Under the pieces are notes generated by a model, which did not search any database, was not told the origin of the DNA, and saw only the letters and a program-made list of their open reading frames with translations. 64,000 bases of DNA, taken from NCBI RefSeq assembly GCF_902459465.1, contig NC_047072.1:13724184-13788183 (forward strand), given 5' to 3'. Shown here one piece after another: positions 1 to 11,000 of the stretch. Positions within the stretch are counted from its first letter, which is position 1, and the number at the start of each line of letters is the position of its first letter. The stretch comes from Asterias rubens (Eukaryota > Echinodermata > Asteroidea > Forcipulatida > Asteriidae). The translations under genes were made by a program, and so were the position numbers.

Positions 1-1942
1 AAATCAGAGAAATGTTGTTTCTTTATGCTCAGACATTTTTAAAGGATTTTCAGTGAGACCTTTTTGTAATCTACAGAGGTCAAGCAAAACAATAACTTTA
101 AAAAATAAGAGTGTTTAAAAGTTTGTGTACAATTTTAATGATTGTACCCCATTGTTATATTGTGGACTGTGAATACAAAGTAACAGTGATAGAGAATAAT
201 ACTCATGGTGACAGGATCAAATCCTGCATTGGACACACCATGGAAACTGAATCACAAATATAGTTTGAAAGATATGTAAAAAACAAGATTTTTAAAATAT
301 TTTTGACATGTTTTAAAAAGAAATAACAACAAATGTTAGATACCAATTTGTATCTTTAATAGGTTAAATAATTTTTTCGCAAACAAAGATCTATATATTT
401 GGATGTTTTAATATAATGTCCTTATTATTTGTCATGGATTTTAAAACGCACGTCTTTCATTTAATATCTTTGACGTGGGTGTTCTTCTCGAATACTAGAC
501 CTTTATCATGGTGCGTCCATCTTGGTTTTGTCTCCCAGTCAGATCAATGAGACCAAACCGAGGCTGGAAGGAAAAATAGTCTGGTTCCTTTTGGTACAAT
601 GAATAGTAGCATCCGTTCCTGTTATTGGATAGAGGGAACTTGACAACGATGATGGTTGATGAAGACAATGTTAATAAGAAGAAGCATGCGGTGATGAACA
701 CTGTTGGTTATCTTATGTTATTGCATGCATTTCATTCTGAAAGTTTGTTATTTTGAGATTATATTGTACAGATCTTCATATAATAAGTGGTAAGAGTTAT
801 TATTATTCAGTGTAGAGCATTGTTTGTATGAATGCCTTTCCGCCCAATCATGGTTATTTTGCATGATAATCACATTCTTAAATTACTGTAAATATTGATT
901 GTTATTAACACATTAAAATATTCAAGGATAATTTTTGTACATTCTGTTTATAAGATTAATTTTTGTGTTGAAAATTTGTTTGAAAAGATTAATTTACCGT
1001 CATGTGTGGCCTTGATTAAATGGTTGCACCAAAACTGACTTGATAGAAATCATTGTAAACTACAATTTTGTAAACAGTTCAGTTCAGAAAAGGTCAGTTT
1101 GATTTGTCAGTTGTCATGTAATGTTTATTTTACAATAATGGCACTCTGAAGATCTGACAGAATCGACGTATGGAAATCTTTGTTGAGATGACAGGTATTT
1201 TGTTTTCCAATCATCTTGGTGCTTTTTCTTCCTGTTTTTGTTGTTTTTTAAGGTGTTTTTTGAAACATTACCACCGTATTTATTTCATTTCTGATAAATG
1301 CTTTTAAATTTACCGATAAACGTTTCACTTTTTCTTTTGCAAGTATTGTTTGCAAAGTTACTAAAGTGGCTGTTTAATTTTTCACAGATTTGTTGTTGAC
1401 TCAAATTTTTAATGAAAATTTATTGTACTTCTAATAGTTGCACTTTTGTCTGAAAAATATACTTAGTTAACATCTTCATTTTCTTCAGTGTATCACTTTT
1501 GTACAGTGAAACAGTTACTCAAGAAAGTTAAAGTTGTTTCTGTTTCGTTTCTTCCAGTTAACTTTACGGTTTAATTCAAAGTGTTTTTTGCATCCAATGT
1601 TGGTTTTTCAGTTTGAAATTCCTCATTTGATTTGCGTTTTATCTTCAAATACTAATACAAATGGAAATATTTTTGTTTAATGTTATGTTGAGTTGTTGAC
1701 ACTCTGATTTTAAAGAGTGTATAATAATTGTATTAATAAAATCATAAAAGAAAAGATTGGAAATTGAACTTGTTCATGCTTTTCATTAATGTTAATTTTG
1801 TTTTGTTTCGAATTGGTGGCAATGATACTTATTTTTTCTCATTTCCAACACTAATGTTTTCAACAAAATTGGCAACTTGAAAGTTTGGTAAAATGAAAAA
1901 AAATTGCGATTTCAAGAAAAATGCATACAAAACATCCATAAT
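1..1942. other. AT-rich intergenic DNA, no gene seen
   Basis: The stretch is strongly AT-rich and I find no splice-flanked open frame or protein similarity in it. A 68-residue open frame on the - strand (495-701) lacks recognisable content. An AATAAA hexamer on the + strand at 1735-1740, in T-rich sequence resembling a 3' UTR, could be the end of a gene lying to the left. Nothing else supports that. Confidence 0.4.
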
Positions 1943-2240
1943 TTAAAGGAACACGTTGCCTGATCGGTCGAGTTGGTCTTTGAAAAGCGTTTGTAATCGT
2001 TTGTGATATAATGCATGTGGTAAGAAAGATGTTTTAAAAGTAGAATGCAATGATCCACACAAATTTGCCTCGAAATTGCGTGGTTTTCCTTTTACTTTGC
2101 GAACTAACCCATCGGCCATATATGGGAGTCAATGGCACGAAAACTACGCAATTTCGAGTGATACTTGTGTGGATCATTGTATTCTTCTTTTAAAATATCT
2201 TTCTAATCATGCATTTTATAACAAATGGTTTAAAATCATT
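1943..2240 (+). repeat. Foldback element family D, copy 1
   Basis: It begins at TTAA followed by AAGGAACACGTTGCC. The interior contains an inverted repeat around CCTCGAAATTGCGTGGTTTT and its near complement. Related copies lie at 37990-38168 (half) and 56403-56736 (complete, TTAA at both ends). No coding content. The right end of this copy is diverged, so the boundary is approximate. Confidence 0.65.
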
Positions 2241-2636
2241 AAAATTAAATTACCGTCTCATTTTAACCATTCATTTAAAAAGGTAAATAAATCCATACAG
2301 AGGGCGCTATATACTTTCACCGTCGGATTCAGGGGTACATGTAAGGCACTATAATTAATACATGCAAACTAAAATTAATAAACAAAATAAAGCTAAATAT
2401 TCAAAAATACTTAACAAATACTTAAAGTCTCACAGCTTCTTTACTAAACTTCAGATTTCCTTTTAAATTTTGGTAGGTCAGCCGTTTTGAATTGCCCTAG
2501 AAAAAATACCCAATGTGCATTTTCCCAAACCAACTTGCTGCATTCCTCCCATTAAAAAAGAATGCAGTACGCCTACCAACTTTAAAGCCTAAATTTGAAG
2601 CAGATAGCCCCAGTACGTTGTTGTCTTTAAAGCCAT
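2241..2636. other. Intergenic, no gene seen
   Basis: AT-rich sequence between two foldback elements. The open frames here run into the neighbouring repeats and have no recognisable content. Confidence 0.4.
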
Positions 2637-3006
2637 TAGTGTATACACTTTCGGTAAACAGTATTGTCCAAGTCCCACACTTCGTGTATCACAACTTATA
2701 TATAAAACAACAAACCTATGAAAATTTAGGCTCAATCGATCATCGGAGTCGGGAGAAAAAAAACGGGAATACCCACTCTTGTTTCCGCGCGTTTCGCCGT
2801 GTCATGACATGTGTTTAAAATAAATCCGTAATTCTCGCTAACGAGAGTTTATATTGTTTTACCGTTTTCTCAAAAAGTAAAGCATTTCATGGACTAATAT
2901 TTCAAGAGTAGTCTTTCACCATTACCTTCTGTAAACCCTGTAAATTATTTGTAAATCTGTGAACTTTTTTTGTTTTTTCTGTACCGAAAGGGTCCAATGG
3001 CTTTAA
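2637..3006 (+). repeat. Foldback element family B, copy 1
   Basis: Starts TTAA-AGCCATT and ends AATGGC-TTTAA, giving inverted ends with TTAA at both sides. Family landmarks are TTTCGGTAAACAGTATT near the left end, a CGTTTCGCCGTGTCATGACA block, and TTTCACCATTACCTTCTG near the right. Other copies are at 12833, 33346, 38165 and 45254. The ends resemble those of piggyBac-like miniature elements. It is non-coding. Confidence 0.75.
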
Positions 3007-3885
3007 TATACAATTATTTTAATAATTGCATGACTCCAAAACGTTATTATTCAAAAGACTTTGAGTGGTAAAAATTATGGCGCATGAATTTTTGCCTATT
3101 AAGTGTGCTATGTGGATGGATGACGCACCAATACACCTAACCCTATAACCCTAAACCTGAAGGCGAGTGTCCCGCGCACAGGGAGGGTGCAGCAATAAAC
3201 CACCGTCCTGTTTGCAATTTTTTCTTCACTTAAAATTGCCATCTTAAAAACAATTCCTGATTTCATTTTTAAGGATTCCTTTTTTAATCGATTTAGAAGG
3301 AAAAAAATCGAGAAATATTATTTCCCCGTCGAGAAGCACTGCGACAGCGGCATTTGTTGATGTGCCAAGTACGCATGTACTGACAAAAAAAAAGCGTCCG
3401 GTTGGGGAAAGTTTTTAGCGGAGGCCATGCTTTAAAAAAAAAACTTTATCATCGAAACTGTAAAAGCATGGGGGTAGGATTATTGAATAATTGTATATTG
3501 GTTGTGCAGAATAGGGGCAAATGTAAAATATTACGGCCTTGGTGACATTATTTTTACGGAAGGATGCACATTTTTGCGACATCCCCAAATTTTGCAATTA
3601 GTTAGAAGTAATTAACGTGGGCCCAACATTTTGCAATTAGTTAGAAGAAATAAACGTGGGCCTACGCCCGAAAGCTGCCCTATAAAATAAACGAACTATA
3701 TTTGACTATTTTTAAATTTCTCAAATCACAATAATCATCATTTCAATACATGTCGAGTTTAACTCGGTTTATTGAGCAACGATTATCTTGAACCTTGTAT
3801 TTGTTTTTTTAAAATTCACATACAGTTCACATTCAAGTTGTTTCGAAGTGAGTAATTCTAATCCATTTTTACATTCCTTTCTTTG
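3007..3885. other. Intergenic, with a short tandem duplication
   Basis: No gene seen. Two adjacent near-copies of a segment of about 40 bp containing GCAATTAGTTAGAAG and ACGTGGGCC lie at roughly 3593-3664. A CTAACCCTATAACCCTAAACC stretch near 3137 looks superficially telomere-like but is too short and irregular. Confidence 0.4.
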
Positions 3886-4243
3886 TTAAAGACACTGGAC
3901 ACTATTGGTAATTGTCAAAGACCAGTCTTCTCACTTGCTGTATCTCAACACATGCATCAAATAACAAACCTGTGAAAATTTGAGATCAATCGGTCGTCGA
4001 AGTTGCGAGATATTTATGAAAGAAAAAACCCTTGTCACACTAAGTTGTGTGCTTTCAGATTTAGGTTTATTTCGAGACCTCAAAATCTCATTCTGAGGTC
4101 TCGAAATCAAATTCGTGGAAAACTACCTCACTTCAGAGGGAGCTGTTTCTCACAATGTTTTATACTATCAACCTCTCCCCGTTACTCGTAATCAAGAAAG
4201 GTTTTATGATAATAATTATTTGAGTAACTACCAATAGTGTCCA
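3886..4243 (+). repeat. Foldback element family A, copy 1
   Basis: The left end is TTAA-AGACACTGGACAC. Landmarks are CTATTGGTAATTGTCAAAGA, an internal short inverted repeat around GAGACCTCA and TGAGGTCTCGAAATC, and AGAGGGAGCTGTTTCTCACA. The right end is diverged. This is the most frequent family in the window, with eight copies. Confidence 0.8.
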
Positions 4244-4728
4244 AACCAAACTTTTTGCATTGATAGCTTTTTATAAAGATGTGTGATATGTACAGGTTTT
4301 TATACTATGCTTTAAATATACATGTACCTATTTTCGATCAATAAATATTTTATGACGAAATTGTGGGCTTAAAATGTAATTTTCCTCCACTTGGAACTTC
4401 ATATATCAATTAATAAAACCACAGGGGAAATTGACTGGATAAAAGTGAAATAATTTAGAGTTGAATTGAATAAATCAAAACTGACTAGAGCGGAATTCAA
4501 CCAACTACCTCTGGATAAACATTTCACATTGACACTGCATGTACTGATAACATTTTCTATTCTTTGTAATTTCTCTCTTTGGTACTGGTTTGGCCTAAAC
4601 AAAAATCAGATACCACATTGCATTCAAATATATAATTATCTTATTCATAACAATACATGTATATATCTGTATATAATATTTAGCAAGGATTACCTTTAAC
4701 AGAATTTCTTAGTATGGAATCGGGTATT

Positions 4729-4734
4729 TTTATT
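4729..4734 (-). terminator. Candidate poly(A) signal of the minus-strand gene
   Basis: TTTATT on the + strand reads AATAAA on the - strand, about 170 bases past the stop codon at 4903. The distance suits a short 3' UTR. It rests on a hexamer in AT-rich DNA, so it is weak. Confidence 0.35.
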
Positions 4735-4902
4735 TTTAGGTGCAATAATTTATAGATTTGACCAGGGAGAGGAAAACAACACTCAGCAGCAAGAGGAACA
4801 TTAGAGCTTGACGATTTTTTAACTTTTTTGGCTGAAATTAAATGAAGGGGCAAGCTTTTTCTGTTGTCAGCTGCAAACGTTTTCAATTTGTTTTTGTTGA
4901 AA

Positions 4903-6479
4903 TCATAACATGTAAAGCATACATTCTCCCTGGATAGGAAGTTCAATCTGTTCAATACATTTAGTAAAAGCTTGGCTCTTCCCAGCATGTTTAACAACCC
5001 TTGCTACTCCTCGTACAATCACAGTCTCATTGGCGCGAATGGATCGCATCCCATGCCTCTCACAAGAGTATCTTAGAAGCACTTTCATGATCACAGAAAT
5101 GCGTTTGATGATTGTTTTGTCCTTGGTTATCTCAGTACCGAGTTCAGTTTGACATGGGCCGACTTCTTCAACAGTCCCCCGTCCGATGGGTCGTCGTGCT
5201 AGATCGGTCAGCACCATCTGATCGCCTGCATCCACTGCCACCATGCTGAAGGCATAACCGGACGGGTCGCTGTCCGACCAGAAGAAATTTGGATTGTCAT
5301 TTAGGCTACCGGTAAATGTTAACCTTCGGCCATAGCCCTGACCTATGCGGAGGAGATGGAGGGCCTGTCCATTGAATTGGTGACGTGCTGGTGACGATGT
5401 CTGCTGGGCAATGTTGCTGGACGTGTTCAGAACACGGACTCTGTATTTGAAGCCTGGCATGATGCGTTGATCAACGTGGAATCCTGCACAAATACAACAA
5501 AAACATAGAGAATTTGTTTGTTAATTAAGTAATCCAAAATGATTAAATCAGCTTATTTATTTTGTTTCACTGATATTTTAATTGACTTATTTAAACGAAA
5601 AAAACTCTTACCAATGACGGGCATTTCGTGCTGTTTCAACCCATGAACTTGGTAGGAAACTGGAACATCCACGCTCTCACACACAACTGGGCCTTGTTTC
5701 TCGATGTTATTATTTTGGCTGGATGGTGATGAACATTTAGTCCTTTCTGACTCCAAAAAGTCAGCACTGGCAGAAAACTTCTCAAGCCGAAATTCATCTT
5801 CTTGAAATTGATTTTTCACCGAACAGAGCTCTGATTCCGCCGCATGGTCAAACGGCCCGTTGTATGCCCTGTCCTGACGGAATAGCCCGCCCTCGAAGTC
5901 TGCGTTATTTTCAAGGCTCGATATTTTTCTTGAGTCGGGTATATTCCTCACCGCATCATCGTCTGGCATGTTGAAGGAACAGATATTTTGAAGCTGAGAA
6001 TCGTAAAAGTGTGTGTCTACTTCAGTCATTGTGTCTGTAAATGGGAAAAAAGATGTGGAATAACACTTATGTTTAGTAAATCTTATCTTTTTATTTGAGT
6101 CATACATAACGTGTACAAAAATTGTGCTGTGGAAATTTCCTAAACGTCGGTCAGCGCATGGAGGGAGCATGGAGGGAGGAGGCAGACTGTTTCCAAGAGA
6201 CAGTTTCGCTGCAAACCACGAGGCAAATACGTGAACATTTACCTAATCTCAAAACATCAATTCGTTGATAATATTTTGCTTGTTGTCCAAAGTTGATCCC
6301 GTCGTGAATAAATAACATAAAACGATCAACTTACCTTGTTTTTCCTCCGTATTTATAACAGAAAACTGAAATTCTGAGCGAATTCCCGCCGATACTGAAA
6401 TATTCTGCGCGATGATGAGTAGTAGGCCTTCACACAATTTGTCAACACTAACCCAGCGCATGTGAGCTTGCCAATTCAT
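4903..6479 (-). CDS. Unrecognised three-exon gene, 382-residue protein
   Basis: Exons on the - strand are 6479-6335, 6034-5612 and 5483-4903. Splicing is supported by GTAAGTT and GTAAGAG donors and by CATTTACAG and TTTGTGCAG acceptors. Both introns are phase 1 and the frame stays open throughout (1,149 nt with stop). The start is the first Met of exon 1. A second possible start, MTEVDTHFYDS, lies in exon 2 (ATG 6029-6027). The middle of the protein (about residues 50-190) is Ser/Asp/Glu-rich and looks disordered. The C-terminal 190 residues look globular, with GQALHLLRIGQGYGRRLTF and NETVIVRGVARVV among likely beta strands. No signal peptide or membrane segment is evident. I do not recognise the family. 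A small beta-barrel (OB-like) fold is a guess only. It stands head to head with the glutamate synthase gene. Confidence 0.72.
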
Positions 6480-6968
6480 TCACAAATTTTGATACCCCTC
6501 TATACCAAATACGGAATTGCAATCGCCATATACGGGAAACAAGGCTCCGCCTACAATTAATACTACACGTTGATTGGTTAATACCCACTTTGCCAAATTA
6601 TTAACTACGTTGTGATTGGGTCATAATAAATAAGGAACCTGCATGCCTGGTGCATGCTCAACGAGTGTGAACCGCATGCGTTGTTCGGCTGCGGTCTGCA
6701 GTCTTGTTTTTGTTTGGCAAAAACCCACGTGTGCAAGCAGTTTCTCTCCCAGGATTGACCCGTGTCGCTTTGGTCCATGCGCGCGCTCCCGAGACTGATG
6801 CACGAAGCCCGTCCGTGCACACACGAAGCATATGCACGAAGCAAGTCAAATTAATACGCATTTCGTTACTAAAATGGCAGTTTTGTGGAACAGCTGTGAG
6901 TAAATGCTGAAAACTAAAAAGCCGGGGACAATTTTCGACTCCTGAAGGACTTATTTTCTGAGCTGCTG
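6480..6968. promoter_or_regulatory. Shared divergent promoter region
   Basis: This interval separates the start of the minus-strand gene (6479) from the first plausible 5' exon of glutamate synthase. It is richer in GC and CpG than its surroundings, especially 6650-6800. ATTGG on the + strand at 6573-6577 and 6615-6619 gives CCAAT boxes on the - strand, about 95-140 bases upstream of the minus-gene start. No TATA box is placed convincingly for either gene. Open frames seen here on both strands overlap one another and look like chance products of the higher GC content. Confidence 0.5.
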
Positions 6969-8002
6969 GTAAGTAAGAGCATCAGAGAATGAACTGACTC
7001 GATGCAGACTTGATGCACATTCAGCCTCGCCTGTATTAATTTACGTACGGGATCAGTGGCTTGCTCAGCAGCGTGGTAAATGCGGTTGACCTGCGGTTGA
7101 CCTGTCACTGCTCATGCTCTCAATTCTCGTGCATGTGTGTTTGTTTATAAAATTATTTCGAAATCATCCACAGTCTTACCATACTCTATGGTCTTACTTA
7201 ACCTTTTTTCATGCAATGCCATTGTATTTAAAGTGATTGCAATCAAGTAAAATATCAGCTTGCACGAGTTATCCACTCGGCTAGCTCGTGTGTGTCTGTC
7301 AAAAAATCATCACAGAGCTAGAGGGACACACGGTCAATGTCATGACCGATCACGCTGCCTAAACATGCAATAATAATAAAAATTTGCTTCAACCATTAAT
7401 AATAGTAATACTCAGCGTCAGACCACAACAAAATAACATAAAATTGTCAGTTTGTATTTTTGTTGTCAATGGGTGACTACAGGTAAGTCTGTAATGTTAA
7501 AAGTGCATCATCTTTTATTTTAATATTCCTTGTTATTTATGCCTCAGTCACGTCAGTCAGAACATCAGAACAAGGTCAGAAAATGGTTTTAACAATTTTG
7601 TTTAAACTTTGCGGATTATTTTTGCACAGTTTCTCTTGTTGTTAATGTCACTTACTTTTTTTGAAATTTGCTCAGCTCTGTGTTACAGCAGTGAACGGTT
7701 TCCCTTGTATAGCAGAACAAGATTCTACATAAAATGTATCAGTTGCTACTCAACATTGGCATTCACTGTGCACAAAATCAGTTCAGTCTTGCTACACAAA
7801 ATTGTTGGACGATATTGTTCCCTGCATTATTACAGTCAGACAGTGAGCATGATATTGCCTACTCCTAGACCTATAAGTACGAGATTCGCCCATAGCGCTC
7901 TAGGAGAAGATATTGCTAATCTTGAGTGACTTTGATGCTAAATGATCTCTATGCTACACCATGGAATTATGAAGATTTTGCAATGCTCTTTTTCACTTTC
8001 AG
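6969..8002 (+). other. Probable 5' UTR intron of glutamate synthase
   Basis: The first coding exon is preceded by a clean acceptor (TTTTTCACTTTCAG) at 8002, so at least one upstream untranslated exon exists. Two strong donors are candidates: CTG|GTAAGTAAG after 6968 and CAG|GTAAGTCT after 7482. I cannot choose between them from sequence alone. They may be alternative first exons. No coding content is seen. Confidence 0.4.
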
Positions 8003-8042
8003 AACTGAAGTTTCACCTCACTTGCGGGAATATCAATTGACC

Positions 8043-11000
8043 ATGGCAGAGAGTTGTCCATTACCAGCGATGGACCTGCAGACTGGCCTGCCATTGGCCC
8101 AGGGGTTATATTCAGCAGAGATGGAGAAGGATGCATGCGGTGTTGGATTTATCGTCAACATTCATGGAATCAAGTCTAAGAAGGTATTTCCACCATTGAA
8201 TTTGATTGCAAAAGAAATCAAAGCACTTTCAAGGTCTTGACTCAAGTGTGTGCCATATTGTCCATATGGTACGGTTTGTTTATTCTTAAACACCCATTGC
8301 AGTCTGTGACTCAGTGAATGGAACTTCACACACCGTGTAGATGTCAAATAGTCTTTGAAATAAATAAATCTGTTCCATTGCTTATTTTTGTTCTGAGTGT
8401 ATTAAATCGGTTAACTGGTATCAGCACATTGTATCCTCCCCACCCCCAAAAAATATCCAAATCAGAAGTTAAGCTGCTATATTTTGACTGTGTGTTTAGA
8501 TCCTTGAAGATGCATCTGTGATGTTGTGTAGGATGAAGCATAGAGGTGCGTGTAGTGGCGATAATGACACAGGGGATGGAGCAGGTGTTATGACATCGAT
8601 TCCACATCAGCTATATGCACGTGTCTTGAGGTAAGATTTCAATTTAATAGACTGTGCAATTCTTGCTCCTATTTGAACATTGGGACCTGTTGTGCCTCAG
8701 TGAACTGTTACTCCTTGCTATACATTATGCCAAAAGTTTTCATATTTTTTGGCCCATATCAGAGTTAATTATTTGCGAATGATAGCCATGGTATTTAATT
8801 TGAATATAACAGCATTTATCCAAAATCGTCATTCCGGTTTGATGGATTCACTTCTACATGCTTCTTCTACTCAGTCAACAACCAGTCTTCATTTTTAAAG
8901 ACTTGAGCTCAAAAGCCTATTGATGGTAAAGTCAAGGCACTTCATGGTTTCTATTTTCAATTTATTTCTGCAGAGATGAACTTGATATAAACCTGCCCGG
9001 ACCATCCCATTATGCCACAGGGATGATCTTTTTGGACAGAGACACTGCACCACAATGCAAAAAGTTATTCACAGATTTAGCCACACAGTGTAAACTGAAG
9101 GTAATTTATTCAACATATTATATGTAATTTTTTTGTTGCATATTATTCTAATTTGATAGCAAATTTTCTCATATATTTTCAGGAAATTTTGAATTTTTTC
9201 AAGAGAATGATTTTAAAATGAAATTATTTATCGACCATTTAAATATATGTTTTAGTTATATGTTTACATTATTGTTCACAAAATTTATTTTAAAACTAAG
9301 AACTTTAATATTTGCATTGCCCCCTCTGTTTAGAGAAATTCTTAAGTATGGTCTGGTATGATTGTGTTTTTGTATTGTATTTTAGAATCGACTCCGGACA
9401 GTCGGGGGAATTTAACTCTAGCAGTGCATTGTACAGTCGACTCCCGTTATTACGAGCTCGCATGTAACGAGGTTCCGGTTATAACGAGGTTTTTTGCCGG
9501 TCCCGAACTGCCCCGTGCGTGTTTCAATGCATTAAAATATGGATAATACGAGCACGGAAGTAGCGAGAACACGGTTATAACGAGGTAATTTTGCGGTCCC
9601 TTGGAGACAAAATGTATTGTTTTCAGACGTTTGTAGCGAGGGCCTGGAATAAGTGTGTAAAAAAAGCTTACCTTCGTCAAGGTTGAGAAATGACATGAAG
9701 CCCTTAAACCCCATGATCAATACAATAGAGGTGATAATTGCATGGTGCTCGTAGAGTGCCACCAGTCTATTCAACGGACTGGTTTACCCAAGCAGACAAT
9801 AGAATGGCTTAAATCACGCGCGTGGCTCAAAACCACCAACGGTTTAGTCACTGACGACAATCCTTCTCAATTTCAAAAACATGCCGCTTACTTAATAAAT
9901 TCATGTCGGCGAACGCACTCGGCAGTATTTGGGGGTTCTAATGATTATTCCTTGCTCGTATCATCCATGCAAAACTTCAAAAACGTCACCGCTGTTCGAG
10001 TTTTTTTTTTTAGTAGAGCCCCTTTTTCAATTAAAAATATTATTATTAATTCAATAATAACAATTCAATGAATGAAGATTCCCCCGTTTCCAAAAATGTT
10101 TTTTTTTAAGAAAAGAAAGAAAAAAACAAAGGTTGCCCGTCCGGAATATTTAATTCAATCACATCAAAAGATAGAGATGGTTTAAAAGACACAGATACGC
10201 AAAGATTTTATTAAATCAATAATATAAATCAAATAGAAAATTATTTTAAAAGACACAGATACACAAAGATTTAATGAATTAAATACTGTTACAAGAATTA
10301 AAAGGAGAAATTGAAAAATGAAACAAAACAACTGGATCGGAACAGCCAAAAAAGGAAACGGCAAACAACTGAAACAAGCTCCTTTATACAATCATCACTC
10401 CCTTCAGTCCATGTGCAACGGAACTCCAGAAACATCTCGCTGGTGTCCCACGCTTGACATGCTGTTATCATGATACTCCATGTCGATCACCAACGAAAAT
10501 GAACGTTCAGTGCATGCATCATGTTCATACCATGCGCTACGCGGCAGAATCCACTCGCTCTGAACGGCAAGTTGACATCTCTTTGCTATATTGTTATCAT
10601 AAATTGTACAAAATATTACATTTCCCTGATTAATCACTCAATAAAAGACATTTAGCAATGATATTCTTGTGTACAAGATGCTCGTAATAGCTGTTCTGAT
10701 AAGCAAACAGCTCCGTGCAGGCTAACACAAGTGTATATGCACGTACACGTGTTGTGTACAATGTGTATGCACGTACACGTGTTGTGTGCATGCACAATGA
10801 TGACGTGTGTATCTATATTAAGCGCGCTGCGTTTATAACGAGGTTCGGATAATACGAGGAAAATGGGCCAGTCCGGCGGACCTCGTTATAACGGGAGTCG
10901 ACTGTAATAAATTCCTGTTATGCGTTGCATTTTGAGCTGTGAATTATTCCTTTTTCAGAAATTGAAAATAATTTGCTGGGAATCAAAACTGATTTCAGTT

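Noticed and set aside
3135..3165. Interstitial telomere repeat
   Set aside because: Only a few irregular CCCTAA-like words.
4680..4997. 105-residue frame overlapping the end of the minus-strand gene
   Set aside because: It is in another frame from the spliced coding sequence and runs through the likely 3' UTR.
6605..6910. Several overlapping open frames on both strands in the promoter region
   Set aside because: They overlap each other in a GC-richer stretch, with no splice support or recognisable content.
7926..8042. Upstream extension of the GOGAT start
   Set aside because: The frame runs back across a good acceptor at 8002 into intron. ATG 8043 has a better context and gives the expected short propeptide before Cys32.
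9742..10071. Open frame in the Tigger-type element as transposase
   Set aside because: No helix-turn-helix, DDE motif or similarity is visible, and it ends in low-complexity sequence.
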